Source: an uncultured Trueperaceae bacterium (GTDB lineage: Bacteria; Deinococcota; Deinococci; Deinococcales; Trueperaceae). Taken from it: a DNA stretch of 64,000 bases. Positions 26,222 through 38,183 of the stretch are shown piece by piece. Both the position numbers and the translations under genes were made by a program. The first letter of the stretch is position 1. Each line of letters begins with the position of its first letter. The DNA is taken from positions 62,001 through 126,000 of the forward strand of contig CALMXZ010000002.1 in the NCBI GenBank assembly GCA_937873495.1, written 5' to 3'. The notes under the pieces are model-generated. The model was not told the DNA's origin, made no database searches, and worked only from the letters and a program-made list of their open reading frames with translations.

Positions 26222-26692
26222 TCAGCCGTCGTTCTCGTCGGCGTGCTGGTCGTCGCCGTCCGCGTCGTCCGGCATGGCGAGGGCGCGGCTCCGCAGGGCG
26301 TCGAGGCGGTCGCGCAGCTGCCCCTGGATGTTCGTGATGCGGCCTTCCATCGAGGCCTGCAACTCGTCGAGCCTCTGGCGCAAGCGGATGATCTCCTCGA
26401 CGCCGGCGAGGTTCACGCCCAGCTCCTGCGTGAGGCGCCTTATCTCGCGGAGCTGCTCGATGTTGCGCTGCGAGTACAGCCGCGTCTTGCCCGCGCTGCG
26501 GCTCGGCTCGATGAGTCCCTTGCGTTCGTAGAGCCTCAGCGTTTGCGGGTGCATGTCGACGAGCTCCGCCGCCACGCTGATGACGTAGAGGGGCTTGTCC
26601 TGATCGACGGCGTGCGGGTCGTCCTTGCCGTGGCCTCCGCCACCGGAGGCGCCTGCGGCTGCTGATAGCTCGTACATGCGTGCCCTGTTCAC
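26222..26692 (-). CDS. hspR: MerR-family heat-shock repressor HspR
   Basis: The 156-residue protein has a variable 35-residue head, then [69 protein letters not shown], the MerR winged helix characteristic of HspR, and a coiled coil with an acidic tail. HspR represses chaperone genes through HAIR repeats, with DnaK as co-repressor in known cases. The GTG start overlaps the dnaJ stop (GTGA) with GGAGG 10 bases upstream. An internal ATG at 26677 is an alternative. A HAIR-like site precedes the operon, indicating autoregulation. Confidence 0.9.
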   Translation of the reverse strand: MNRARMYELSAAAGASGGGGHGKDDPHAVDQDKPLYVISVAAELVDMHPQTLRLYERKGLIEPSRSAGKTRLYSQRNIEQLREIRRLTQELGVNLAGVEEIIRLRQRLDELQASMEGRITNIQGQLRDRLDALRSRALAMPDDADGDDQHADENDG

Positions 26693-27723
26693 CTGCGCTC
26701 GCCTCCCTGCGTCAGCTTACGCAACCAGCGGCCGGCGGCGCGAGCCGCCCCTTCCAGCCACGCCGTCTCGATAGTCAGCCTCAGGTCGCCGCTGGCGCCT
26801 TGACCGACCAGACCCTTGCCACGGACGACGACGGTGTCGCCGGCCCGGCTGCCCTTCGGCACGGTGACGCTCACGCCGTCGAAGTCCGCCTCGGCGCCTC
26901 GGGCTGCCTCGATGGGCGTGAGCGTGAGCCGGCCGGTCACGTCGAGGCCGTTCGCGTTCGCGCCCTGGGGCTGGGCCCAGCCCACCTGGACGAGCACGTC
27001 GCCGGGCGGGTTGCCAGGTTCGCCTGCGCCCGCGAGCCGCAGCTTGCTGCCAAGCCCGGTGCCGGCGGGTACCCGCACGCTCAGCCGCGCCCCCGCGCGC
27101 CTTACCCGGCGGCCCCCGCAGTCGGGGCACACGACCAGCGCGCTCCGCGGAGCGCTCGTCGCCTCGAAAGGCCCGGGCGACCGGCCGCCGACCTTGCTCG
27201 CGTCGACCCTGCCAGTGCCCTTGCACGTCTGACAGACGCTGGGCCCAGGGACGGTGATGGTCGCCTCCGTGCCGCCGTGGATGGCGCCGAGGCTCAATGG
27301 GAGCTGCACCTCGTAGGTGCGTCCGGCCACCATGCCGGCTTGCCGGAGGACGCCCGACATCATGCCGAAGAGCATGTCGAACACCGCGTTGCCAGTCTGA
27401 GGCACGCCGCCTCGGCCGCCCCAGTCGACGTGGATGTCGGCGTCGCGGAACACGTCGCGCCAGTCGACGTTGCTCGTGTCGTGGCGGTAGGTGGCCGGCT
27501 GCTGCGCGCCATATCTGTCGTAGCGCGCGCGGGCCTCGGGGTCGCGCAGCACGGCGTAGGCCTCGGAGACCTCCTTGAAGCGCTCTTCGGCCTCGCGGTC
27601 GCCAGGGTTGCGATCAGGGTGGTACTGCAGCGCTTTCTGGCGGTAGGCCGCTTTGAGCGTGTCTGGAGAGGCGTCGCGTTGGACGCTGAGGACCTCGTAT
27701 AGGTCGCGAACGGTGCGGCTCAC
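26689..27723 (-). CDS. dnaJ: DnaJ-type co-chaperone with reduced zinc finger
   Basis: The 344-residue protein has a J-domain ([52 protein letters not shown], with the HPD motif), a linker without a typical G/F stretch, and a C-terminal substrate domain. The zinc region keeps only two cysteine motifs (CQTCKGTG and CPDCGG) instead of four. It stimulates DnaK ATPase in protein folding. The GTG at 27723 is chosen because TATGCT ends 7 bases upstream, a leaderless promoter pattern; an ATG at 27735 is the alternative. First gene of dnaJ-hspR-smc-birA. Confidence 0.92.
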   Translation of the reverse strand: MSRTVRDLYEVLSVQRDASPDTLKAAYRQKALQYHPDRNPGDREAEERFKEVSEAYAVLRDPEARARYDRYGAQQPATYRHDTSNVDWRDVFRDADIHVDWGGRGGVPQTGNAVFDMLFGMMSGVLRQAGMVAGRTYEVQLPLSLGAIHGGTEATITVPGPSVCQTCKGTGRVDASKVGGRSPGPFEATSAPRSALVVCPDCGGRRVRRAGARLSVRVPAGTGLGSKLRLAGAGEPGNPPGDVLVQVGWAQPQGANANGLDVTGRLTLTPIEAARGAEADFDGVSVTVPKGSRAGDTVVVRGKGLVGQGASGDLRLTIETAWLEGAARAAGRWLRKLTQGGERR

Positions 27724-27741
27724 TCGCAGAAGCATACATTG

Positions 27742-27762
27742 CTTGAGCCTCCAACACTAAAG
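27742..27762 (-). promoter_or_regulatory. HAIR-like HspR operator upstream of dnaJ-hspR
   Basis: CTTGAGC-N7-ACTAAAG matches the HAIR consensus CTTGAGT-N7-ACTCAAG at 12 of 14 defined positions. It covers the -35/spacer region of a putative promoter whose -10, TATGCT, lies at 27731-27736 on the minus strand. HspR encoded in the operon is the obvious ligand. Confidence 0.7.
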
Positions 27763-27765
27763 TCT

Positions 27766-27792
27766 GGATAGCGAGCGGAGCGATGCTATCCT
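27766..27792 (+). promoter_or_regulatory. inverted repeat and TATCCT -10 for the downstream lipoprotein gene
   Basis: GGATAGC at 27766-27772 and GCTATCC at 27785-27791 form a 7-bp inverted repeat with a 12-base spacer. Its right arm contains TATCCT at 27787-27792, the -10 hexamer used repeatedly in this window. A start near 27799 would give a leader of about 90 bases for the gene at 27892. Confidence 0.4.
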
Positions 27793-27891
27793 GGCGTCGG
27801 CCGGATGCGTTCGGGCGCCCGGGTGTGCGGGGCCGCTTCGGTCCTCGAGCCGCGCGTGAGTCGCGCCCTCGGCCAGGAAGGGTGGTGAGGC

Positions 27892-28236
27892 GTGAAGCTC
27901 ACCTCTAAGAAGGTCGTGATGGCCCTGAGCATCCTGCTGTTGGCGCTCTTCGCCACGGCGTGCCGCAACGAGGCCCAGAACCGCATCCGCCGCAGCATCC
28001 AGGAGTACACCGCCCAACGGATGTACATAACGGTCTATTCCTACGACGGCAAGGCCGTGTTCACCGGCCTCGTGGACGGCAAGGTCACGCGCTCCGGTAA
28101 CGCGAGCGAGGGTGGGGTCGGCGATCAGTCGCTCGGCGCGTACATCTACTGGTACGACGACCGGGGGCGCTATCACCAGACGGACCTCCCCTACCTGCTC
28201 ACGTCTTACGAGCGCAACGTCCCGAGCCAGCCGTGA
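27892..28236 (+). CDS. small predicted lipoprotein
   Basis: The 114-residue protein begins KLTSKKVVMALSILLLALFATACRNEAQ, a signal peptide with a lipobox-like ATAC cysteine at residue 24. The mature part (IQEYTAQRMYITVYSYDGKAVFTGLVDGKVTRSGN) looks like a compact beta-rich domain, possibly OB-like; I do not recognise a family. GTG start preceded by GGTGGTGAGG. It is followed by a second lipoprotein gene. Confidence 0.7.
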   Translation: MKLTSKKVVMALSILLLALFATACRNEAQNRIRRSIQEYTAQRMYITVYSYDGKAVFTGLVDGKVTRSGNASEGGVGDQSLGAYIYWYDDRGRYHQTDLPYLLTSYERNVPSQP

Positions 28237-28313
28237 CATTACGGTTAAGGCGGCCTGGGTTCGCGCTCACGAGCCCGTTGCTACACTGACCGAGTGACCA
28301 CCAGGAGGCCCAC

Positions 28314-28820
28314 ATGAGATACAAGACGCTTCGCCTCGCCTTCGTGGCGCTCGCGGTCGCCATGCTCGCCTCCGCCTGCACGATCTACGTGCGGCCGGGC
28401 GGGTTCGTGAGCGACGAGATCTCCCTCAGCGGCGTCATCCAAGACTTCCAGCCCACGCGCGGCGCCGGCTCGAGCTACTACCCGGGTGAGAACGTCGAGT
28501 TCCGCATCGTCACCACCCAGAGCGGCTACGTGACCCTCACGGCCCTCGACCCGGACGGGCGCATCTACGTCTTCGAGCGCAACATCCCCGTTGGCGCCGG
28601 CGCGAACTACCTGCCCCTCGCCGGCGCTCGCCACGTCTACACGGTGAACCCGCCGCGCGGCTTGCAGCGCGTGCGGGCCAGTTTCACCTCCACTGCCACC
28701 GACGGCAACGTGCGTTACGTAGGGCGTTACGGCGACGGCGAGTGGTCAAGCGCCATCTCCCTCGAGATCCGCCCCTCCCCCGTCCGCGACGTAGCAGAGA
28801 CGGACTTCTACATCCGTTGA
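28314..28820 (+). CDS. DUF4384-type lipoprotein
   Basis: The 168-residue product has a clean lipoprotein signal (RLAFVALAVAMLASAC, cysteine at residue 22) and a DUF4384-like domain: YYPGENVEFRIVTTQSGYVTLTALDPDGRIYVFERN. This beta-sandwich is common in secreted or kinase-associated proteins of Deinococcus; the function is unknown. CCAGGAGG precedes the start. A TACACT at 28281-28286 may be its -10. Confidence 0.82.
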   Translation: MRYKTLRLAFVALAVAMLASACTIYVRPGGFVSDEISLSGVIQDFQPTRGAGSSYYPGENVEFRIVTTQSGYVTLTALDPDGRIYVFERNIPVGAGANYLPLAGARHVYTVNPPRGLQRVRASFTSTATDGNVRYVGRYGDGEWSSAISLEIRPSPVRDVAETDFYIR

Positions 28821-28868
28821 GCCAGGGCGGCGTGGTACTCCACGCCCCTCCCAAGCTCGCAAGCGAAC

Positions 28869-28893
28869 CACGGCCCGCGCCAAGCGGGCCGTG
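28869..28893 (+). terminator. stem-loop after the lipoprotein gene
   Basis: CACGGCCCGC at 28869-28878 pairs perfectly with GCGGGCCGTG at 28884-28893 across a 5-base loop. There is no T-run, so it may act as a factor-assisted terminator. Just downstream, GTGACG (28890) with TAGAAT (28912-28917) at 16-base spacing is a candidate promoter for yebC. Confidence 0.55.
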
Positions 28894-29034
28894 ACGCGTG
28901 AGCGGGGGATGTAGAATGAGAAGGCCGCGGCGGGTCCCCCGCTGCGGCGTGCGTGAGAGCCCGGCGTCACCGTCGGGGCGCACGCAGCGGTGATGGGCGG
29001 TGGCGACGCCCCGCCTTGGAAAGGAAAAACCGTC

Positions 29035-29775
29035 TTGGCAGGACATAGCAAGTGGGCCCAGATCAAACGCAAGAAGGGCGCCAACGACAAACAGCGCGGC
29101 AAGGTCATCAGCAAGCATGTCCGGGCCATCCAGTCTGCCGTGCGGAGCGGCAACAGCGGCGACGCGAGCACCAACCTCGCCCTGAAGAACGCGTTGTCCG
29201 CCGCCAAGTCGGACAACGTGCCCATCGACAACATCGATCGTGCCGTGGAACGCGCGCTCGGGGGCGGAGAGGGCGGGAACTTCGAGCCGGTCTACTACGA
29301 AGGCTACGGCCCGGCCGGTGTCGCCATGCTCGTCGAGGCCCTCACCGACAACAAGAACCGCACCGCCGGCGAGGTGAGGCACGTGTTCAGCAAGCACGGC
29401 GGCAACATGTCCGGCTCGACGGCCTGGCAGTTCGACACCAAGGGGATGATCATCGTCGAGCAGACGGGCGACGCCGTCGAGGAGGCCGCCATCGAGCTCG
29501 GCGCCGAGGACCTCGAGGCGGACGACGGCACCTCGGTGATCTACACCGCGGCCGCCGACCTCTACGCCGTCGTGGAAGGGCTGCAGTCGCGCGGCCTCCC
29601 CGTCGACGTCGTCCAGATCACCAAGCTGCCGCAGACGCAGACGGCGCTCACCCCTCACGAGGCCGAGAAGGTCATGAACTTCCTCGAGAGCCTCGAAGAC
29701 CTCGACGACGTGCAGAACGTCTACACGACCGCCGATCTCGACAGTATCGGCGAGAGCGTCGACGCCGCCGGCTAA
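29035..29775 (+). CDS. yebC: YebC/PmpR family translation or transcription factor
   Basis: The 246-residue protein has the hallmark N-terminus AGHSKWAQIKRKKGANDKQRGKVISKH and the later GYGPAGVAMLVEALTDNKNRTAGEVRHVFSKHGG. The family was long annotated as transcriptional regulators; more recent work ties YebC to ribosomes stalled on proline-rich stretches. The start is TTG: translating it as Met gives the conserved MAGHSKW, with AAAGGA upstream. This rare start codon may hold expression down. NnrE follows 19 bases later. Confidence 0.94.
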   Translation: MAGHSKWAQIKRKKGANDKQRGKVISKHVRAIQSAVRSGNSGDASTNLALKNALSAAKSDNVPIDNIDRAVERALGGGEGGNFEPVYYEGYGPAGVAMLVEALTDNKNRTAGEVRHVFSKHGGNMSGSTAWQFDTKGMIIVEQTGDAVEEAAIELGAEDLEADDGTSVIYTAAADLYAVVEGLQSRGLPVDVVQITKLPQTQTALTPHEAEKVMNFLESLEDLDDVQNVYTTADLDSIGESVDAAG

Positions 29776-29793
29776 GCCGCAGAAAGGGTGTGC

Positions 29794-30507
29794 ATGAGCT
29801 TTCCGCACGTCCGCTGGGACGACCTGCCAGCCATCAACGCGAACCAGATGCAGCAGCTGATCATGTTGGCGACCGGCAAGTTCGGGCTCGACAACCGGGT
29901 CCTGGTGGAGCACACGGCGCGCAACCTCGTCGAGCTCGTGGACGCCTACGGCACGGACGGACCCGTGCTCGTGGTCGCGGGGCGCGGCAACAACGGTAGC
30001 GGTGGCCTGGCGGCCGCCCGGCTGTTGGCGGCGCGGGGTAGGCGCGTCTGGGTCGTCCCGACCCACGAGGCGGAGAACTACTCCGGCACCCCGAAGGAGC
30101 AGCTCGAGCATCTGCGCCATTTCGAGCGCGTCAAGGTCCGCACCAGCTTGCCGAAGATGAAGTTCGGCTGCATCATCGACGCGGCGATCGGCACGAACCT
30201 CGAGGGTCCGCCTCGCGGGCGCACGCTCGACGTCATAACGGTCCTGAACCACGCGCAGACGGACTGCATGGTCATCTCGCTCGATACCCCGACCGGACTC
30301 AACGTCGACGACGGCAGCACGCCGGGCGACGTCGTGCACGCGACCATGACCCTCAGCATCGCCCTCCCCAAGGTGGGAGTGCGGCCGGGCGGACACGTCG
30401 GCAGGCTGTTCGTCGGCGACCTCGCCCTGCCCCCCGGGCTGATGGAGGCGCTCAGACTCCCGCCCGTCGAGTTGCCCGGCTTCGTCACCGAGGTCGACGC
30501 GTCCTGA
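29794..30507 (+). CDS. nnrE: NAD(P)H-hydrate epimerase (YjeF N-terminal domain)
   Basis: The 237-residue protein is a stand-alone YjeF_N epimerase that converts R- to S-NAD(P)HX for repair of damaged NAD(P)H. Motifs: VLVVAGRGNNGSGGLAAARLL (nucleotide loop), GCIIDAAIGTNLEG and SLDTPTGLNVDDG. The usual partner, the ADP/ATP-dependent dehydratase NnrD, is not fused or adjacent. AAAGGG precedes the ATG at 29794, favoured over the GTG at 29788. Confidence 0.88.
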   Translation: MSFPHVRWDDLPAINANQMQQLIMLATGKFGLDNRVLVEHTARNLVELVDAYGTDGPVLVVAGRGNNGSGGLAAARLLAARGRRVWVVPTHEAENYSGTPKEQLEHLRHFERVKVRTSLPKMKFGCIIDAAIGTNLEGPPRGRTLDVITVLNHAQTDCMVISLDTPTGLNVDDGSTPGDVVHATMTLSIALPKVGVRPGGHVGRLFVGDLALPPGLMEALRLPPVELPGFVTEVDAS

Positions 30508-30587
30508 GCTAGCGCTGTCGCGAGTTGTGCCCGCCACCGCGGCTACCCCGCGGGTTCACGCCGCCCGACCGGGTTAACTTGGCCTTG

Positions 30588-31937
30588 ATGACCCAGTTGC
30601 TCTCCTCCAGCCGCGCCATGTTCCGCGGTTGGTGGGTGGTGTCGGGGGCGATGGCCGTGCAGGCCTTGCAGGCGGCCCTGTTCCAAGGCGCTTTCGGGGT
30701 CTACGCCCCGTTCTGGATGGCGGAGTTCGGCTGGAGCCGCACGACCATCTCGCTCATCCACTCGCTCCAACGTACGGAGAGCGGCCTGCTCGGCCCGATC
30801 AACGGTTGGCTCATCAACCGCTTCGGACCGCAGCGGCTCACGAGCGTAGGACTTGCCTTGATGGGCGGGGCGATGGTGGCCCTTGGCTTCGCGACCGGCA
30901 TCGGCACGTTCGTAGCCGCGTTCCTGGTGATGGCCGTTGGCGCCAGCTTCTGCGGCATCCTCTCGCTCATGACGATCGTCGTCAACTGGTTCGAGCGCCG
31001 CCGTGCCACGGCCATGGCGCTCGCCGGTCTGGGTATGAGCATCGGCGGACTGACGGCGCCGCTGTTGGCGACCCTGATAGTCAACTACGGTTGGCGTGGC
31101 GTCTCGATCGGCTCCGGCCTCCTGCTCCTGGCCCTCACGCTGCCGCTCGGGCGGCTGCTGATCAGCGAGCCGGAGGCCGTCGGCTTGCGGCCCGACGGTG
31201 CCGTGGACGGCCCGAGCCTAGCGCCTAGCGTCGCGCATGGGCCTACCTCAGGCGACCTCGCAGGCTCGAAAGTGGCCGAGCCAAAGGGCCGGGCGGCGGT
31301 CCCTGCCACGCGCCGAGCGCTGCGCTCCCGCGCCTTCTGGCTCATGTCCATCGGCCACTCGAACGCGTTGGCCATCGTGGGTGCCGTCGGGGTCCACTTC
31401 GTGATCTTCGCGCAGGAGGTCGTCGGGCTCTCCGTCACGGCCGCGGCAGCGCTCCTGACGCTCATGACGGTCTGCTCGATGGTGGGTCAGGCGACCGGTG
31501 GCATGCTGGGCGACAAGCTCGACAAGCGCTGGCTGGCCGGGGCGGCCATGCTGTTGCATGCCGGCGCCATGGCCATCCTAGCGTTCGCCCCGGGCGGGGT
31601 CGGGGCGGCGGCCGCGGTGGTCATACACGGTCTGGCATGGGGAACCCGCGGCCCGCTCATGGGGCCCTTACGCGCCGACTACTTCGGCCGCGCCGCCTTC
31701 GCCATGGTCATGGGGTTCTCCTCGATGATCGTCACCGTCGGGTCGGTGCTCGGTCCGCTCGCCGTCGGCCTCTTCGCGGACGGCACGGGCGGTTACGTCT
31801 GGGGCTTCGGCCTCCTCACCGTGGTGGGCCTGGTCGGAGCGGCGGCCTTCTTCCTGTTGGAGGCGCCGCCGCGGCCCGGTACGCCCAGGGCGACGGCTGC
31901 GGGAGCCGTCTCCGTAGCCGGCGGGTCGTCAGGGTAG
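30588..31937 (+). CDS. major facilitator superfamily transporter (oxalate/monocarboxylate-type)
   Basis: The 449-residue protein has twelve predicted helices. GWWVVSGAMAVQALQAALFQGAFGVYAPFW and FERRRATAMALAGLGMSIGG are typical of the OFA/monocarboxylate-carrier branch, with a charged central loop near residues 205-240. It would exchange or import small carboxylates; the substrate is unknown. The start is chosen because TAACTT (30575-30580) ends 7 bases upstream and no Shine-Dalgarno is present. A rho-independent terminator follows. Confidence 0.88.
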   Translation: MTQLLSSSRAMFRGWWVVSGAMAVQALQAALFQGAFGVYAPFWMAEFGWSRTTISLIHSLQRTESGLLGPINGWLINRFGPQRLTSVGLALMGGAMVALGFATGIGTFVAAFLVMAVGASFCGILSLMTIVVNWFERRRATAMALAGLGMSIGGLTAPLLATLIVNYGWRGVSIGSGLLLLALTLPLGRLLISEPEAVGLRPDGAVDGPSLAPSVAHGPTSGDLAGSKVAEPKGRAAVPATRRALRSRAFWLMSIGHSNALAIVGAVGVHFVIFAQEVVGLSVTAAAALLTLMTVCSMVGQATGGMLGDKLDKRWLAGAAMLLHAGAMAILAFAPGGVGAAAAVVIHGLAWGTRGPLMGPLRADYFGRAAFAMVMGFSSMIVTVGSVLGPLAVGLFADGTGGYVWGFGLLTVVGLVGAAAFFLLEAPPRPGTPRATAAGAVSVAGGSSG

Positions 31938-32008
31938 TCGGCTCGTCCGGCACTGCTGGCGGTGGTAGGCAGTGGGTGGAAATATACGCTCTTCGCCGGG
32001 AAGAGAAG

Positions 32009-32049
32009 AACCCCGTCACCTGCTGTTCGAGCGTCGGTGACGGGGTTTT
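32009..32049 (+). terminator. strong bidirectional terminator
   Basis: AACCCCGTCACC at 32009-32020 pairs perfectly with GGTGACGGGGTT at 32036-32047, followed by TTTT. It ends the MFS transcript on the plus strand. On the minus strand the same stem is followed by a T/C-rich stretch, so it can also end the tRNA transcript. Confidence 0.85.
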
Positions 32050-32053
32050 GTCT

Positions 32054-32128
32054 TGGTAGGCGCGGACAGGATTGAACTGTCGACCTCTACAGTGTCAGTG
32101 TAGCGCTCTCCCACTGAGCTACGCGCCT
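32054..32128 (-). tRNA. tRNA-Val (anticodon GAC)
   Basis: Cloverleaf elements: acceptor AGGCGCG/CGCGCCT, D-arm GCTCAGTGGGAGAGC, anticodon stem CTACA/TGTAG with loop CTGACAC giving GAC, T-arm GACAG-TTCAATC-CTGTC, discriminator A. The CCA end is encoded at 32054-32056. It lies 143 bases downstream of tRNA-Cys and may share its transcript. Confidence 0.95.
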
Positions 32129-32271
32129 GCGGTACTGCCGTTGCCTTGCGATCCTACCTGCCTTGCGGTCCTGCTCTCTTACTCTGTACTCTCTTGCCCT
32201 ATCCTCGCCTGCTCTGCCCTCGCCCCGAGTCCGGCGCCCCCCTTCGAGGCGGGCGCCGACCGGGTAGGTGA

Positions 32272-32346
32272 TGGAGGCGCCGACCGGAATCGAACCGGTG
32301 AATCGAGGTTTTGCAGACCTCTGCCTTACCGCTTGGCTACGGCGCC
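32272..32346 (-). tRNA. tRNA-Cys (anticodon GCA)
   Basis: Acceptor GGCGCCG/CGGCGCC, D-arm GCC...GGC, anticodon stem GAGGT/ACCTC with loop CTGCAAA giving GCA, T-arm ACCGG-TTCGATT-CCGGT, discriminator U typical of tRNA-Cys and an encoded CCA at 32272-32274. A good promoter lies just upstream on the minus strand. Confidence 0.96.
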
Positions 32347-32357
32347 AAGCTCACAGA

Positions 32358-32386
32358 AGGTAACACGGGCCCGTCGGAGACGTCAA
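32358..32386 (-). promoter_or_regulatory. promoter of the tRNA-Cys/tRNA-Val unit
   Basis: On the minus strand TTGACG (32381-32386), exactly 17 bases, then TTACCT (32358-32363) form a sigma-70-type promoter. Transcription would begin about 5 bases before the tRNA. It is divergent from the dnaE promoter about 40 bases away. Confidence 0.7.
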
Positions 32387-32423
32387 CGCGCGGTGAGCCG
32401 ACCGGGCGTGGGAGCACCGGGGG

Positions 32424-32429
32424 TATCCT
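32424..32429 (+). promoter_or_regulatory. leaderless-type -10 (TATCCT) of dnaE
   Basis: TATCCT ends 7 bases before the dnaE ATG at 32437 and there is no AGGAGG-like ribosome site between, suggesting transcription starts at or next to the start codon. The same hexamer and spacing occur at 40442-40447 and, on the minus strand, at 21922-21927. Confidence 0.55.
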
Positions 32430-32436
32430 GAGCCTC

Positions 32437-36231
<3,795 letters not shown>

Positions 36232-36381
36232 GCGAGGCGCCTTTCTCGGAGAGGCGCCCTTCTGGGCGAGGCGAGCCCATAGCTCGTCCCGGCGGCACGG
36301 GCTCTCATGTGGCCAACCGTTACACTGCCTGGTCATGAACGTAGCCCCCATCACCCGAACGCATCGCCATACGAGGCGGCC

Positions 36382-37464
36382 ATGACGCGCGTAGCGGCCC
36401 TGGTAGTCCTGGCGATCATCATCGTCGGGAGCGGCTTCTGGCTGGCCAGAGACCGCTCGACCTCCACCGGCCCGGCCGCCGACGCGCCCTCCGCCGCCGC
36501 CACGCCGGAGGCGCCCGCCGCCGACACCCCCCCGAGCGCCGAGGTCCCCCCCGACTCGCCGCAGGCCGATGAGGAGCGGCAGACGGGCGCCCCGGACGGT
36601 GCCGCTACGGCCGGCGCCGAGCCGGACGCGGAAGCGAGCGAGGCCGACGGCTCGCCCGGGCCGGTCGCCGAGGTCGGTTCGCTCGCCCCCGTGGCGCTGT
36701 CTGACGGCTACACGGAGGTCGACTACCTGAGCGACGTCCCGGTCCAGGCCTTCGACGCCCCCCGCCAGGTGCTCGACGCCGGCCTCGAGTACGAGGCTGT
36801 GTTGCGCACGAACCGAGGCGACATAACGGTCGATCTCTTCGACGAGGCCGCCCCGCAGACCGTCAACAACTTCGTCTTCCTCGCCCTCAACCGTTACTAC
36901 GACGGCGTGCCGTTCCACCGCGTGCTGGAGGGGTTCATGGCCCAGACCGGCGACCCGACCGGCACCGGCCGGGGTGGGCCTGGCTACGCCTTCGACGACG
37001 AGATCTCGCAGGACCTCTCCTTCGATACCCGTGGCGTGCTCGCGATGGCCAACGCCGGCAAGGACGCCCAAGGGAACGGCACGAACGGCTCGCAGTTCTT
37101 CCTGACCTTCGAGCCGACACCATGGCTCGACGGCAACCACACCATCTTCGGCCGCGTCGTAGCCGGCGACCCAGTGCTTGACGAGATCACCAGGATCGAT
37201 CCGAGCACGCCGTCGGCCATCGCGTTCTTCGGCGACACGCTCGCGCAGTTGAGGGAGCAGGGCGTCGACATCCCTGGAGCCGACGACGAGAAGGTCTCGG
37301 ACGCGATCGAGGCGCTCCTCGGCGCCCTGCCGCTCACGGGCCAGACGTTCGCGGTCGCCGGACGGACCGCCGTCGTCGGCACGGCGGGCGGCGATCCGGC
37401 GTTCGGCTTCTGGCCGTCGCCGGACGAGCTCCTCACCGTCGTGATAGCCGCGCGCCCGCGCTAA
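36382..37464 (+). CDS. secreted/membrane-anchored cyclophilin-type peptidyl-prolyl isomerase
   Basis: The 360-residue protein has an N-terminal membrane helix ([19 protein letters not shown]), a Pro/Ala/Glu-rich linker at about 25-100, and a cyclophilin domain at about 130-280: [35 protein letters not shown] with the catalytic arginine in [12 protein letters not shown] and [14 protein letters not shown]. An extra C-terminal 75 residues have no clear match. It would assist folding outside the membrane. The cytosolic paralogue lies 31 bases downstream. Confidence 0.9.
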   Translation: MTRVAALVVLAIIIVGSGFWLARDRSTSTGPAADAPSAAATPEAPAADTPPSAEVPPDSPQADEERQTGAPDGAATAGAEPDAEASEADGSPGPVAEVGSLAPVALSDGYTEVDYLSDVPVQAFDAPRQVLDAGLEYEAVLRTNRGDITVDLFDEAAPQTVNNFVFLALNRYYDGVPFHRVLEGFMAQTGDPTGTGRGGPGYAFDDEISQDLSFDTRGVLAMANAGKDAQGNGTNGSQFFLTFEPTPWLDGNHTIFGRVVAGDPVLDEITRIDPSTPSAIAFFGDTLAQLREQGVDIPGADDEKVSDAIEALLGALPLTGQTFAVAGRTAVVGTAGGDPAFGFWPSPDELLTVVIAARPR

Positions 37465-37495
37465 CGACCACGAGAACGACACCGAAGGGAAGCAC

Positions 37496-38077
37496 ATGTC
37501 AGACCTACTCGCAGGTTTCCAACCCGTCGCCCCCCTCTCAGCCGAGCGCGTGACGCGCTTCTCCGCCGCCGAGCCGGTTCTCGACCAGGCGGGCGGCAAG
37601 GAGTACCGCGCCCTGATCAAGACGAACAAGGGCGACATCGTCCTCGAGCTCTACGCCGACAAGGCGCCGCGCACGGTCAACAACTTCGTCTTCCTCGCCC
37701 TGAACCACTACTACGACGGGATCGTGTTCCACCGCGTGCTGGAGGACTTCATGGCGCAGACCGGCGACCCGACCGGCACCGGTACCGGCGGTCCCGGCTA
37801 TACCTTCGCAGACGAGTTCCACCCCGACCTGCGGCACCGCGGCGTCGGCGTCCTGAGCATGGCCAACGCCGGCCCCGGGCTGCGGGGCGAGGGCACCAAC
37901 GGGTCGCAGTTCTTCATCACGTTCGTCGATACCCCCTGGCTCGACGGCAAGCACAGCGTCTTCGGCAAGGTCATCGGCGGGGCCGACGTGCTCGAGCGCA
38001 TCCAGCGCATCGACCCGGGCAGGCGCGGCGGCGCGCAACCCGACGTCATGGAGAAGGTGGAGATCTTCTCGCGCTGA
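37496..38077 (+). CDS. cytosolic cyclophilin-type peptidyl-prolyl cis-trans isomerase
   Basis: The 193-residue protein lacks a signal peptide and is almost entirely a cyclophilin fold: [87 protein letters not shown]. It is closely similar to the domain of the preceding gene, indicating tandem duplication followed by re-targeting. GAAGGGAAG precedes the start. A strong terminator follows. Confidence 0.94.
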   Translation: MSDLLAGFQPVAPLSAERVTRFSAAEPVLDQAGGKEYRALIKTNKGDIVLELYADKAPRTVNNFVFLALNHYYDGIVFHRVLEDFMAQTGDPTGTGTGGPGYTFADEFHPDLRHRGVGVLSMANAGPGLRGEGTNGSQFFITFVDTPWLDGKHSVFGKVIGGADVLERIQRIDPGRRGGAQPDVMEKVEIFSR

Positions 38078-38108
38078 GGCGCCGGCGCTCCGCTCGCTTC
38101 AGGCTAAG

Positions 38109-38143
38109 GGTTCGGGCCGCGGTCATCGACCGCGGCCCGAACC
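38109..38143. terminator. convergent terminator hairpin between cyclophilin gene and thrS
   Basis: A perfect 16-bp inverted repeat, GGTTCGGGCCGCGGTC at 38109-38124 and GACCGCGGCCCGAACC at 38128-38143, has a 3-base centre. It lies between convergent genes and can stop transcription from both sides, although T-runs are short. Confidence 0.8.
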
Positions 38144-38183
38144 TTGCTGCCGGCCGGCAGCGCGTAGGCTCGGCCGATCGACC

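Noticed and set aside
26222-26692. The MerR-type gene as GlnR or another MerR regulator
   Set aside because: The sequence pattern, position after dnaJ and HAIR-like site upstream all favour HspR.
28684-30537. A 617-residue minus-strand open frame
   Set aside because: Antisense to yebC and nnrE, which have strong family motifs.
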